Positions 1 to 9,249 are shown, numbered from the stretch's first letter. The stretch: 40,405 nt of DNA from Candidatus Cryptobacteroides gallistercoris (GCA_017694835.1 JADIMJ010000130.1:1-40405), one strand, 5' to 3'. Program-made: numbers and translations. The notes: generated by a model from the letters alone, not told the origin.

Positions 1-2015
1 GGACAGTCCAGACACGCGCCATGAATCATATCGGAGGATGGGATACAGAAGCCACAGAATACTCATTCACAGGGATGCCGCTCAAGAGGATTCAGCATCA
101 TTCGGATACAGATTCCTCTTTTGCTGAAACCTCCACATATTCTTTCGACAATATGGACAGACCGCTTACAGTCGCTCACCAATTGGACGAAGACGAGCCG
201 GTGACCGTCTCAGACCTGTCTTATGACCTGCTCGGGCGTGTCGCCTCGGAGAAACGGAACGGGAACCCTGAATTGGCAACGGCATTCTCATACAACATCA
301 GATCCTGGCTCAAGACATCGGAAGGGGACATCCTCTCCATGAGATTCTACCATGAAGACACCCGCGAAGGGGCACTGTCAAACACGCAGAGATTTGACGG
401 AGGCATTTCCGCCTTGGACTGGAGCGTCAGAGGCGGACACGCCGGTGGCTACAACTTTTCCTACGACGGCTTCACGAGACTTACCGAAGCCGAATACATC
501 AGTACAGATCCTGACGGAGAGAATTTCAGCACGGCATATTCCTACGATGCCAACGGGAACATTCTCTCTCTGACAAGATACGGAACAGAAGGTAATCCTT
601 CCCGTCCTGTAGAAGCCCTGTCAATGGAATATGACGGGAACAGACTCTCGGCAGTGACAGACTCCGGCACTGCGCGGAACAGAGCCCTCAGGAGAAAAAC
701 AGCAAGGCAATCCACCTCACAGGAGGACTTCACTTACGATGCCAACGGGAATCTGACTTCCGACCTCACTGCAGGAATCGCATCCGTCTCATATAATCTG
801 CTCAACCTGCCACAGTCATTCTCCATAGTCACCGAAGACGGAAGCGCAGAAACCCGTTACCTCTATGACGCTGACGGCAGGAAACTCAGGGTGACCGCAA
901 CAGGCAGCGACGGTGCCATATCGGTCACTGATTACACCGCAAATGTCGTCAGAACAGACGGGAAAGTGGACCGCATACTTTTCGAAGGCGGCTACATCCA
1001 TAACGGGAAATACCATTTCTTCTTCTCCGACCACCTCGGAAGCGTCAGGGCCGTGGCCTGCGAAGACGGCTCCGTAATACAATCCAGCGCATACTACCCG
1101 TTCGGGGAAACATTCGGAGACAGCCCTGACACCTGCCCTTCAAGCCAGCCATACAAGTTCAACGGAAAGGAAGACCAGTCCTTTGCCTCCGTCCCGCTCC
1201 TCGACTACGGGGCAAGGTTACTCTCCACCCGGACCGGAAGGTGGACAACCATGGATCCTCTTGCTGAAAAATACTACTCGATAAGCCCTTACGCATACTG
1301 CGGCAACAATCCGGTCAATCTCATTGACCCGGATGGAATGTGGATATTCATTTATTATAATAATCAATCATATAAATACGAAAACGGGAAACTGTATCAG
1401 TACCAAACATCTGGAGAAAAAGCCACATCATATATTGAAATTACCCCTGAAGAAGGCTCATTCGTAGAAGGAATCTTCAATGCTTTAAATGATTTGGGCA
1501 ACAACACAAACACAGGCAAGGAGTTGTTGAATTATTTTTCCAATAACGACAAGGATGCATATATACATCCATATTCAAAAATTGCCGATAATAACGAGAC
1601 TAATAAACAGGAGAATGGACTTGTATTATCTGGCATATCAGCCCCCATATATATGAAAGACGACTTGTCAGGCACTGCCATACCGACAGAGAATGGTATA
1701 GAGGAAAGTCCTCTTTGGCTAGATTTAGGACATGAATTAAGCCATAGAAAAGACTACATTACAAATGGAGAAAAAGTTAATGAGCCTTGGATAACAATTG
1801 GCGATGAAATTTTCGTTAAATCTGAAATTCAAGCTACCCATTACGAAAACCTTATGAGACAAGAAGCAGGACTCCCCTTACGGACACATTACGGAACAAT
1901 AAAAGAAAATGATGTCGTTATAGGACCATATTTTCCTTCAAGGCTTATAAGGAAGAATGGCAAAAGTATAGTAATACCAGGCGTTCAATACACACCGTTA
2001 AAAAAGAGAAAATAA
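1..2015 (+). CDS. RHS repeat-associated core protein (5' truncated by window) with C-terminal M91-like zinc metallopeptidase toxin domain
   Basis: Frame open to window start (first ATG at 21). YD repeats, then RHS core signatures DHLGSVRAV, YYPFGE, YKFNGKE, DYGARLLSTRTGRWTTMDPLAEKYYSISPYAYCGNNPVNLIDPDGM (DPDGM at 1326-1340). Tip contains LGHELSHRKDY (HExxH at 1731-1745) and SEIQATHYENLMRQEAGLPLRTHYG, resembling the M91/NleD-like family. Confidence 0.9.
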   Translation, partial: TVQTRAMNHIGGWDTEATEYSFTGMPLKRIQHHSDTDSSFAETSTYSFDNMDRPLTVAHQLDEDEPVTVSDLSYDLLGRVASEKRNGNPELATAFSYNIRSWLKTSEGDILSMRFYHEDTREGALSNTQRFDGGISALDWSVRGGHAGGYNFSYDGFTRLTEAEYISTDPDGENFSTAYSYDANGNILSLTRYGTEGNPSRPVEALSMEYDGNRLSAVTDSGTARNRALRRKTARQSTSQEDFTYDANGNLTSDLTAGIASVSYNLLNLPQSFSIVTEDGSAETRYLYDADGRKLRVTATGSDGAISVTDYTANVVRTDGKVDRILFEGGYIHNGKYHFFFSDHLGSVRAVACEDGSVIQSSAYYPFGETFGDSPDTCPSSQPYKFNGKEDQSFASVPLLDYGARLLSTRTGRWTTMDPLAEKYYSISPYAYCGNNPVNLIDPDGMWIFIYYNNQSYKYENGKLYQYQTSGEKATSYIEITPEEGSFVEGIFNALNDLGNNTNTGKELLNYFSNNDKDAYIHPYSKIADNNETNKQENGLVLSGISAPIYMKDDLSGTAIPTENGIEESPLWLDLGHELSHRKDYITNGEKVNEPWITIGDEIFVKSEIQATHYENLMRQEAGLPLRTHYGTIKENDVVIGPYFPSRLIRKNGKSIVIPGVQYTPLKKRK

Positions 2016-2650
2016 TGAAGCACATTACCACCACAATCATCATATTATTCTTCATTCTTTTGGCAGCCTCTCCATCTGCTTCAGCCAGAAAAGGCAAAGG
2101 CGAAATAAAGTCTTTGGAACATGTGTCAAAGAAGATGAAAAAAACTGCATGTAAGAATAATTTCTTTTACATGCGAAGTGCAGTCAAGGATGACATGAAA
2201 CATCGGAACTATATCTTCCATCATATAGGACCAGACTTCATTGTCAGCGACACATTGATATATATTGCATTCAAAGGATACCACTTATTAGCGAATATTT
2301 ACAATATTTACTGGATTTATGCGTCCTCTCCAAACCGAATCATGAAATTCCGTCAGGAATCAGGTCCCGATGTCGCCCTTGAGCGGTCAGGGTCATACGC
2401 GGATGAAAAAAACAGGAATGTCAGATTTATAATAGACATGGCTATGGACAAAAAATTTGACACCATCTCCGAGTCTGCAATCAGCACATTCACAGATAAT
2501 CCCGGCGAGTATTACTATGCAGTAATAATTCGGGAAAATGACGGCTTCAGGCTTATGAACTATGAGAGACTTGGACAGACCTTCAGGCAACTCCGTGAGC
2601 GGGAGGCAATCATCATTGTTCCTGATCTCATTCCAAATGAAAGTCAATAA
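2015..2650 (+). CDS. Exported protein of unknown function, candidate immunity protein for the RHS-M91 toxin
   Basis: ATG overlaps the toxin stop by 1 bp (TAATG). N-terminal signal-peptide-like MKHITTTIIILFFILLAASPSASA. No recognised family. Confidence 0.75.
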   Translation: MKHITTTIIILFFILLAASPSASARKGKGEIKSLEHVSKKMKKTACKNNFFYMRSAVKDDMKHRNYIFHHIGPDFIVSDTLIYIAFKGYHLLANIYNIYWIYASSPNRIMKFRQESGPDVALERSGSYADEKNRNVRFIIDMAMDKKFDTISESAISTFTDNPGEYYYAVIIRENDGFRLMNYERLGQTFRQLREREAIIIVPDLIPNESQ

Positions 2651-2665
2651 GACACATGAATACCC

Positions 2666-3802
2666 ATGAAGAAGTACCAGTCTATATCACTTTTGCTCGC
2701 CTTATCTCAGGTGACCTTGTCCGCCAGCTGCCGGGATGACCGTTTCCCGACTTTCGACCTCACCGCAGTAAATGAGGTTTCAGAAATGCATCCTCTTGAA
2801 ACAGACTCCGGACAGACTTTTCATCTGATTGATTTCTACGGGAAGGACATATCGTGGATGATGAATGCCATCGGTCTTCCGGAGAAAGTGTCCGGCATAT
2901 TGTATCATGGAGACTACGACATATACCACATTCCTTGTCTGGCCGGAATTCTGGACCTATATCGGATGGAAGAAGTCGGGGTTAAAATATATTTTTGGGA
3001 AAAGTCCGGGCTCTATGTCTTCTGCGTAAGGGACGAAGAGTTATTCAGCTCGTATCCGTGCGGACTTACCCGGTTCTATTCAAAACAATTCTACACCACT
3101 CTGGAAAAGAAGCTGTCTGTTGAGAGATGGATAGCATCCTTGTCCGGAGACAGCGGATGGAGAATTTTATCATGGTGGGTAAGCCCTCGGAATGAAGGGA
3201 ACGGATCTCAGGCCATATATAAGCCCATTCATCAGTTTCCAAACGATAACCTGTTTGAGTATTATTCCTCATCCGTTCATTCAGACACAAAGGAGCATAT
3301 AGTCCGCAACAGGATAAAGGGCAGCGGAGAATTTCTTGAAAGATTCAGATTTGACAATTTTTCAGACTTTTATTTCAGGACTTTGCTGATAGGCCATATG
3401 CTGGATGGCAATGACAACACCCTCGCATTGCAGGACATTGCAGGTATCGAATACAGGAACTTCCTCTCCCGGTTCGGGACTCCGGATTACGAGACAGTCT
3501 CACTTGAGTTGACTGTACCGGACAACTCTTTCAGCGAGACCTGGGTGCTGCAGAAGATGCTCCCTCAGGCACAGGACGCACTTTTCCCCATGAGGATATG
3601 CGTATATGAAAAAGACGGGTTCCAACTGCGGCTGTATTTCATGAGAGATGACAGCGACCTCATGCTGGAACGCAAGGAAATCGAAATTACAACAGACGAA
3701 TACCTGTACGCAGCTTCCCTCTTCAGGGACAAAAGAAACTGGAGACTCATATATGCAGACATAATCCCGGCTAATCCGGAATATTGGCCGCAGATAGAAT
3801 AA
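2666..3802 (+). CDS. Exported hypothetical protein (possible lipoprotein)
   Basis: 378-aa ORF, N-term MKKYQSISLLLALSQVTLSASC, same strand and 15 bp after previous gene; no recognised family. Confidence 0.7.
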   Translation: MKKYQSISLLLALSQVTLSASCRDDRFPTFDLTAVNEVSEMHPLETDSGQTFHLIDFYGKDISWMMNAIGLPEKVSGILYHGDYDIYHIPCLAGILDLYRMEEVGVKIYFWEKSGLYVFCVRDEELFSSYPCGLTRFYSKQFYTTLEKKLSVERWIASLSGDSGWRILSWWVSPRNEGNGSQAIYKPIHQFPNDNLFEYYSSSVHSDTKEHIVRNRIKGSGEFLERFRFDNFSDFYFRTLLIGHMLDGNDNTLALQDIAGIEYRNFLSRFGTPDYETVSLELTVPDNSFSETWVLQKMLPQAQDALFPMRICVYEKDGFQLRLYFMRDDSDLMLERKEIEITTDEYLYAASLFRDKRNWRLIYADIIPANPEYWPQIE

Positions 3803-3868
3803 GGATTCGCACGAATCGCGAGTTGTCAAAGAAGCAAGAAATAATTATAGAAATAGAACTATATATAA

Positions 3869-4951
3869 ATGAAGCTGTTTATTATTCTATTTTTGGGACT
3901 GACCGCCTGCGATATAGCAATGTGCCAGCAGGTGTCAGATTCTCTGCTATGGAACGGAATGGTTCTCACTCTTGACGAAGAATCAGACATGAAATTTACC
4001 CCTGCCTCCCGAAATGAATGGAAGGCGACAGATACCTTGCATTGGGAAAAGACATCCATAGTCATTGATATCAACAGTTTCATCCAGCCGCCCATCTGCA
4101 TGACAGGACATGACGGCTCCTTCAGTCGCCAATACATCTTCAACAGAAATTATTCGGAAGAAAATCTCTCTCACGGAAATACAGAAGCTATACGGAAGCC
4201 GGCAGCTTATATCTGGGTATATGCAGGAAAACCACTCTGCGGTTTTTGTGCTGAAAAAAATGAGGAAATATTGTATTCAGGCATCAACAGAAATAAAGGG
4301 CGAGTATTAAAATATGTCAGGTCCGGGCTCTACTTCAGGTATGACTCCTATTGTGACGGGCACATTGTCGTTACATACAATTATGTGAGGGAAGAGGACA
4401 GGGAGACATTTGAAAAGATATTGGACAATGTCATCATTGAAAAGACATTCCATAGCCAGATATCTATTGACACATCAACATTCTCCAATTTCAATTGGAT
4501 TACAAAGCAAGATCAGACAGTGAAGAAATACCGGATTACGAATAATTCAGACGAAGATTATTTGACTTGGATAGGAACAGTTCCTGTTGATGGACATGAT
4601 TCCGGATTTCTAATAACAAAATATTTTTTTAAACCGATAGGAGATTTCAGTTTCGGGGCATTGATGTATGACTATGCGACGACGGATCCCGGCTGCATCG
4701 GAGCCACATTTCTTAAAAACATCAGCGCAGGCGAATCATTTTCATATTTCATAATCAAGACAAATATCAAATCTGATTTTTATGAGGACAGGATTGTCAT
4801 TATGAGAAGAAGTGAAGTCGAACAGTTTCTGAAAATACATATTGATGAAGAATATTTATACCAGTTGCAGGATATCTTTCTGACTGAAACAGACTCCTTA
4901 AGTACTGATATAGGGAAATATCAGGTTCTTTTTGATAAATCTGATGATTAA
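3869..4951 (+). CDS. Hypothetical lipoprotein
   Basis: 360-aa ORF with lipobox-like N-term MKLFIILFLGLTAC; no recognised family. Confidence 0.7.
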   Translation: MKLFIILFLGLTACDIAMCQQVSDSLLWNGMVLTLDEESDMKFTPASRNEWKATDTLHWEKTSIVIDINSFIQPPICMTGHDGSFSRQYIFNRNYSEENLSHGNTEAIRKPAAYIWVYAGKPLCGFCAEKNEEILYSGINRNKGRVLKYVRSGLYFRYDSYCDGHIVVTYNYVREEDRETFEKILDNVIIEKTFHSQISIDTSTFSNFNWITKQDQTVKKYRITNNSDEDYLTWIGTVPVDGHDSGFLITKYFFKPIGDFSFGALMYDYATTDPGCIGATFLKNISAGESFSYFIIKTNIKSDFYEDRIVIMRRSEVEQFLKIHIDEEYLYQLQDIFLTETDSLSTDIGKYQVLFDKSDD

Positions 4952-4965
4952 GAAATTTCAATATC

Positions 4966-5490
4966 ATGAAACGGGTTATCTCAATTGCATTTGCAGTAAT
5001 GTTGATGTCTGGATGTGCAACTCCATTGAAGTTCGGAAAAAACGCCACTCTCAGGTATAACCGGAATATGCTAGGTCAATACATGATTTTGAATCAAAAC
5101 GGGACATTTGTTTACCATCTCCGTTTTGGTGAGGCATTTATAAACGGGAATTGGAGCGTACACGAAGACACGATAATCATGACATCTGAAGGATTCGCAA
5201 CTCCATTTGACAAACTTGATCCGGTTACAAAAGAGTCTGTGAGGCTTGGTAACGCCGGTGAAATAGGATCGCTTATGCGCGAACATCCGGATTCAGCCAT
5301 GAGAGTTGCAATGCGTTTCACAAACTGGAGCCTCAAATACCACCCCAATAGTATGGACAAAGATATATTTCTGATAAAAGGAAGAAAATTGTATGAGAAA
5401 GACAAAAGCGGAAATTTACATCCTGTATTTTACAGATATATAACAGTCTGCGACAAAAAGAGATTCCACCGCGCCGTGTATGTACCGTAA
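4966..5490 (+). CDS. Hypothetical lipoprotein
   Basis: 174-aa ORF with clear lipobox MKRVISIAFAVMLMSGC; 14 bp after previous gene. Confidence 0.7.
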   Translation: MKRVISIAFAVMLMSGCATPLKFGKNATLRYNRNMLGQYMILNQNGTFVYHLRFGEAFINGNWSVHEDTIIMTSEGFATPFDKLDPVTKESVRLGNAGEIGSLMREHPDSAMRVAMRFTNWSLKYHPNSMDKDIFLIKGRKLYEKDKSGNLHPVFYRYITVCDKKRFHRAVYVP

Positions 5491-5574
5491 AATCGGGCAT
5501 GAAATTTACCCCTGTCTCTAAAAATGAATGGAAGGCGACAGATACCATGCATTGGGAAAAGACATCCATCGTCA
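5491..5574 (+). pseudogene. Decayed fragment duplicating part of the 3869-4951 lipoprotein gene
   Basis: 5491-5574 aligns without gaps to 3981-4064 (offset 1510) with about 8 mismatches in 84 bp; encodes MKFTPVSKNEWKATDTMHWEKTSIV versus MKFTPASRNEWKATDTLHWEKTSIV. Confidence 0.8.
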
Positions 5575-5605
5575 CACACGCACATGTAACTAACATGCAG
5601 ATAAG

Positions 5606-6535
5606 ATGAAAAGAATCTATAATACATTACTGGCCATTACTCTGATTTGCACAAGTGTACATGCACAGGAAATCACCGTCACGACCGGGAAATGCATCAT
5701 CAGGAACAACCGGGACATTCCGGTCTGGATATGGTGGGACGAGGAGGGCATTAGTCCCGGTCCCGTTGCAGAATACATCAAAGACTATTTTTGCCGATGG
5801 CGGCCGGGCGGAGACTGGATGAACTATTTTCAGATTTTGGCAGAAAGGAACATGGCATCCGGCTCTTCGTCCGGAGATTTACTGATGTACAAGATATTGC
5901 AGCCGAAAGAGACTTTTGAGATATTGACCGGAAACGCCTCAAGGAGCACCGTGGAAAGGTCTGTCCGTAAGTGTCTGGCTGTCATCTCCCAAGAGGAAAT
6001 GGAAATGGCTCCGGTTTATAAATCTTTCTGTAATATAGAAATGTTTGACTTCAGCTTTGACAGCATTTCCATTGACATGAAAGAAACGGACATTCCCCCG
6101 ACATGGCAGAGCCCGTATGCCACTCTGTTCTCCACAGACGGAAAGCCCGTAAATGTCTATTCCGACAGCTCAAGAACAGAAATTATAGGAACATATAATG
6201 TCAACAAAGCAGGTATCCGTATAAATGTCCCGCTGAGACAGATGACATCCGAGATGATCGGTGACAAAATATGGATCTCAACATCCGAAGGGTATATTCC
6301 GGAATTTGAAGGATGGGTCGAAAAACGGCACTGTTTCAGAATTATCCGCTCCGGAGCGGACAATGCCGTCAGAATATATGACAAGCCGGACGAAGATGCC
6401 CCGGTCATGGAGCTGATGTGCAACAGAGGCCTGATGGCAAATATTCTGCACGCAGAAAAATCCTGGATGAAGGTAATGGTACTATACCACAGGCCGATAG
6501 AAGGATGGGTAAAAATCTCTGATCTGGAGCCGTAA
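5606..6535 (+). CDS. Exported protein with SH3-like C-terminal region
   Basis: 309-aa ORF; signal peptide MKRIYNTLLAITLICTSVHAQ; repeated SH3b-like pattern (PVNVYSDSSRTEIIGTYN... and AVRIYDKPDEDAPVMELM...EGWVKISDL). Confidence 0.65.
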   Translation: MKRIYNTLLAITLICTSVHAQEITVTTGKCIIRNNRDIPVWIWWDEEGISPGPVAEYIKDYFCRWRPGGDWMNYFQILAERNMASGSSSGDLLMYKILQPKETFEILTGNASRSTVERSVRKCLAVISQEEMEMAPVYKSFCNIEMFDFSFDSISIDMKETDIPPTWQSPYATLFSTDGKPVNVYSDSSRTEIIGTYNVNKAGIRINVPLRQMTSEMIGDKIWISTSEGYIPEFEGWVEKRHCFRIIRSGADNAVRIYDKPDEDAPVMELMCNRGLMANILHAEKSWMKVMVLYHRPIEGWVKISDLEP

Positions 6536-6556
6536 AGACATGAAATACTTCTTCCA

Positions 6557-6676
6557 TCGCGCCCGGCGGACATGTGAAATGCCATCCGACGGCCGCGATT
6601 TTCCCGTAAAAGTGTGCCAGACGGCATTTTGAAAATGCCACCGGGCGCGAATATCCGAGCAAACCGCGCCCGGTGG
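6557..6676. repeat. Cluster of inverted repeats (three related GC-rich arms plus an inner hairpin)
   Basis: Arm1 tcgcgcccggcgg 6557-6569; arm2 ccaccgggcgcga 6638-6650; arm3 ccgcgcccggtgg 6664-6676; arms 2 and 3 pair perfectly over 12 bp. Inner hairpin ggcatttt-g-aaaatgcc 6623-6639. Confidence 0.75.
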
Positions 6677-6743
6677 AGTCCAAAAAAGCTTTCCACCAGC
6701 CGCGTTTACGATTAATGATAAATTGAGCAAACAGAGCAAACAA

Positions 6744-6780
6744 AAGGGACCCGGCTTTTGCTGCCGGGTCCCTTCTTGTT
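6744..6780. terminator. Bidirectional-looking intrinsic terminator between the island and pfkA
   Basis: Perfect 12-bp stem aagggacccggc (6744-6755) / gccgggtccctt (6763-6774), 7-nt loop, T-rich flanks on both strands. Confidence 0.8.
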
Positions 6781-6798
6781 TTCATTGATTTCAGCCAA

Positions 6799-7776
6799 TC
6801 AGATTGAAAGGACGTTCAGGACATTGATGAGTTCCTTGTCAATCGGCTTGTTCTTCTTGATGGCGCGGCTGAACGGGACATAGACAATCTCGTCGTTGGA
6901 AATGCCGACCATGACATTGCGCTGGCCTTCCTTGAGGGCCTCGATGCTGGCGGTGCCCAGACGACTGGCGAGGATGCGGTCGAATGCGCTCGGTGAACCT
7001 CCCCTCTGGAGATGGCCGAGGATGGACACGCGCACATCGTACTGCGGATATTCCTTGCGGACACGCTCGGCATAGTGCATGGCGCCTCCGTCTTTCTCTG
7101 CCACTATCACGATACTGCTGTTCTTGCTCTTGCGAAAACCGCGGCTGATGAACTGCTCCAGCTGGTCGATGTCGGTGCTGTCCTCCGGGATGATGGCAGC
7201 CTCGGCACCTGCAGCAATCGCGCTGTTCTGTGCAAGGAAGCCGGCATCGCGGCCCATCACCTCAATGAAGAATATACGGTTGTGCGAGGTGGCGGTATCG
7301 CGGATCTTGTCGACACATTCCATGATGGTGTTGAGCGCTGTATCATATCCGATGGTCGAGTCGGTGCCGTAGAGGTCATTGTCAATCGTCCCCGGTATGC
7401 CGATGCACGGCATGTCAAACTCCTGTGCGAAGACCTGGGCTCCGGCGAGGGAACCGTTGCCGCCGATGACAATGAGGGCGTCGATGTTGTGGGCACAGAC
7501 ATTCTCGTATGCCTTCTGCCTGCCTTCCGGAGTCATGAACTCCTCCGAACGGGCTGTCTTGAGGATGGTCCCGCCTCTCTGGATGGTGCTGCTGACGCTC
7601 TGTGAAGTGAATTCCTCGATTTCGTCGTTGATGAGGCCCTCGTAGCCCCTGTAGATTCCCATCACCTTCCATCCGTTGTAGATTGAAGCCCTGGTCACGG
7701 CCCTGATGGCCGCATTCATGCCCGGTGCGTCTCCTCCTGAAGTAAGGACACCGACTGTTGAAATCTTTCTTGCCAT
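6799..7776 (-). CDS. pfkA: ATP-dependent 6-phosphofructokinase
   Basis: [63 protein letters not shown]. Start at MARKISTVG (7776) preferred to 7809 because a TATATTTG -7-like box lies at 7807-7814 on the minus strand. Confidence 0.95.
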   Translation of the reverse strand: MARKISTVGVLTSGGDAPGMNAAIRAVTRASIYNGWKVMGIYRGYEGLINDEIEEFTSQSVSSTIQRGGTILKTARSEEFMTPEGRQKAYENVCAHNIDALIVIGGNGSLAGAQVFAQEFDMPCIGIPGTIDNDLYGTDSTIGYDTALNTIMECVDKIRDTATSHNRIFFIEVMGRDAGFLAQNSAIAAGAEAAIIPEDSTDIDQLEQFISRGFRKSKNSSIVIVAEKDGGAMHYAERVRKEYPQYDVRVSILGHLQRGGSPSAFDRILASRLGTASIEALKEGQRNVMVGISNDEIVYVPFSRAIKKNKPIDKELINVLNVLSI

Positions 7777-7955
7777 ATTGAGTGAATATTTATTTTCAAA
7801 ATCTTTCAAATATAGAAATTATTCACCAAAAGTTGTCCGGAATTTATGGTTTTTCAACAGCTTTCGGGCACCATACAACATTTTTACTCCAATATCAATA
7901 AAGAAATTGATTAATTATAAGTTAATTATCTATTTTAATCATTCAATTTTTCATT

Positions 7956-8061
7956 CAGAGCCATGAGGTTTTTGACGGCGTGGCCGCCCGTGGCCTCGTG
8001 AACGGGAGGGGCCCGCCGCATGCGGCGGGAGGGATTTACCGTCAAAAACCTCATGGCTCTG
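7956..8061. repeat. 106-bp nested palindromic element (23-bp terminal inverted repeats enclosing two hairpins)
   Basis: cagagccatgaggtttttgacgg (7956-7978) is the exact reverse complement of 8039-8061. Inner hairpins cccgt/acggg (7987-7991/8002-8006) and cccgccgca/tgcggcggg (8012-8020/8021-8029). Confidence 0.9.
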
Positions 8062-8075
8062 GACAAGCAAGCATT

Positions 8076-8106
8076 TTTGCTTATAAGCATTTAAAGTGTA
8101 TTTTTG
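8076..8106 (+). promoter_or_regulatory. Bacteroidota-type sigma-ABfr promoter for dusB
   Basis: TTTG (8076-8079), 19-nt spacer, TATTTTTG (8099-8106), matching TTTG-N19-21-TAnnTTTG. Confidence 0.7.
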
Positions 8107-8141
8107 CAGCCAGAAAAGACACGCATGGAAAAAGACCTGAC

Positions 8142-9176
8142 ATGAAAATCGGAAACATAGACCTCGGCGAAAAGCCCCTTTTCCTTGCCCCGATGGAGGA
8201 TGTGACTGACGCGTCCTTCAGGGCAGTGTGCAAAGAATTCGGGGCGGACATGATGTACACCGAGTTCATCTCTTCCGACGGACTGATACGCGACGCGAAA
8301 AAGGCCCTCGCCAAAATGGTCACAAGCGACACGGAAGCCCCGATAGGAATCCAGATATACGGGAGCATCCCCGAGGCGATGGTCGAGGCGGCGAAGATGG
8401 CAGAGAATGCGGCACAGATTGCCGGAGGACATGGGGCAGACCTGATTGACATCAACTTCGGCTGCCCGGTCAACAAGATAGCCCGCCGCGGGGCAGGGTC
8501 CGGAATGATGCGCGAGCCGGACAAGATGGTGCAGATTACCAAAATGGTCGTCGACGCCGTCAAACTGCCGGTCACGGTCAAGACAAGGCTCGGCTGGGAT
8601 TCAGACTCAAAAATCATTGTAGAGCTGGCCGAACGGCTTCAGGACACCGGCATCAAGGCCCTGACCATACACGGGAGGACACGCTGCCAGATGTACACCG
8701 GCGAGGCGGACTGGACTCTCATCGGCAAAGTGAAAGAAAACCCGAGGATACACATCCCCATCATAGGCAACGGCGACATCAACTCCCCGCAGAAAGCCAG
8801 GGAAGCCTTTGACAGATACGGGGTCGACGGCATCATGATAGGCAGAGCGACATTCGGGCATCCGTGGATTTTCCGGGAAATCAGGCATTACCTCGACACA
8901 GGTGAGCTCCTTACGGAAATGAATGTCCGGGAAAGAGTGGCCCTCGCCAAGCGGCATCTTGAAAAATCCCTGCAGCTCAAGGGAGAAAAAGTCGGGATAC
9001 TTGAGATGAGGCGCCATCTGTCCTGCTATTTCAAGGGTCTGCCGGACTTCAGGGAGACCCGGCTTAAGCTCGTCACTCTCACTGACCCGGAAGAACTCCG
9101 GGCAACCCTTGACTTCGTGGCGGAAAAATGGGGAGACAACCCCGCCCCTCAGGCAACATCCGTCTACGGGATATAA
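8142..9176 (+). CDS. dusB: tRNA-dihydrouridine synthase (DusB/NifR3 type)
   Basis: LAPMEDVTDASFRAVCKEFGADMMYTEF, DINFGCPVNKIARRGAGSGMM, VTVKTRLGWD, TIHGRTRCQMYTGEADW, GNGDI, GIMIGRATFGHPWIF. Start set at MKIGNIDLG; the ORF-track start at 7980 lies inside the palindrome and upstream of the promoter. Confidence 0.93.
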   Translation: MKIGNIDLGEKPLFLAPMEDVTDASFRAVCKEFGADMMYTEFISSDGLIRDAKKALAKMVTSDTEAPIGIQIYGSIPEAMVEAAKMAENAAQIAGGHGADLIDINFGCPVNKIARRGAGSGMMREPDKMVQITKMVVDAVKLPVTVKTRLGWDSDSKIIVELAERLQDTGIKALTIHGRTRCQMYTGEADWTLIGKVKENPRIHIPIIGNGDINSPQKAREAFDRYGVDGIMIGRATFGHPWIFREIRHYLDTGELLTEMNVRERVALAKRHLEKSLQLKGEKVGILEMRRHLSCYFKGLPDFRETRLKLVTLTDPEELRATLDFVAEKWGDNPAPQATSVYGI

Positions 9177-9217
9177 TAAATCATTTATGCTGCTGCACCC
9201 CGGCAATCGCAAACAAG

Positions 9218-9249
9218 TTTGCATTGATGTCGGCTTCTGCGTATATTTG
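9218..9249 (+). promoter_or_regulatory. Putative promoter for lpxK
   Basis: TTTG (9218-9221), 20-nt spacer, TATATTTG (9242-9249). Confidence 0.6.

Noticed and set aside
1-6800. Integrase, transposase or phage genes defining the island as an active mobile element
   Set aside because: None of the ORFs in this stretch resemble recombinases or phage proteins; mobility, if any, would have to be encoded upstream of the window.
7012-7605. 197-aa plus-strand ORF (and 7079-7372, 7379-7645) opposite pfkA
   Set aside because: Antisense shadows of a well-conserved pfkA reading frame; no family signature.
7980-8141. N-terminal extension of dusB
   Set aside because: Runs through the palindromic element and upstream of a good promoter; the conserved Dus N-terminus starts at 8142.
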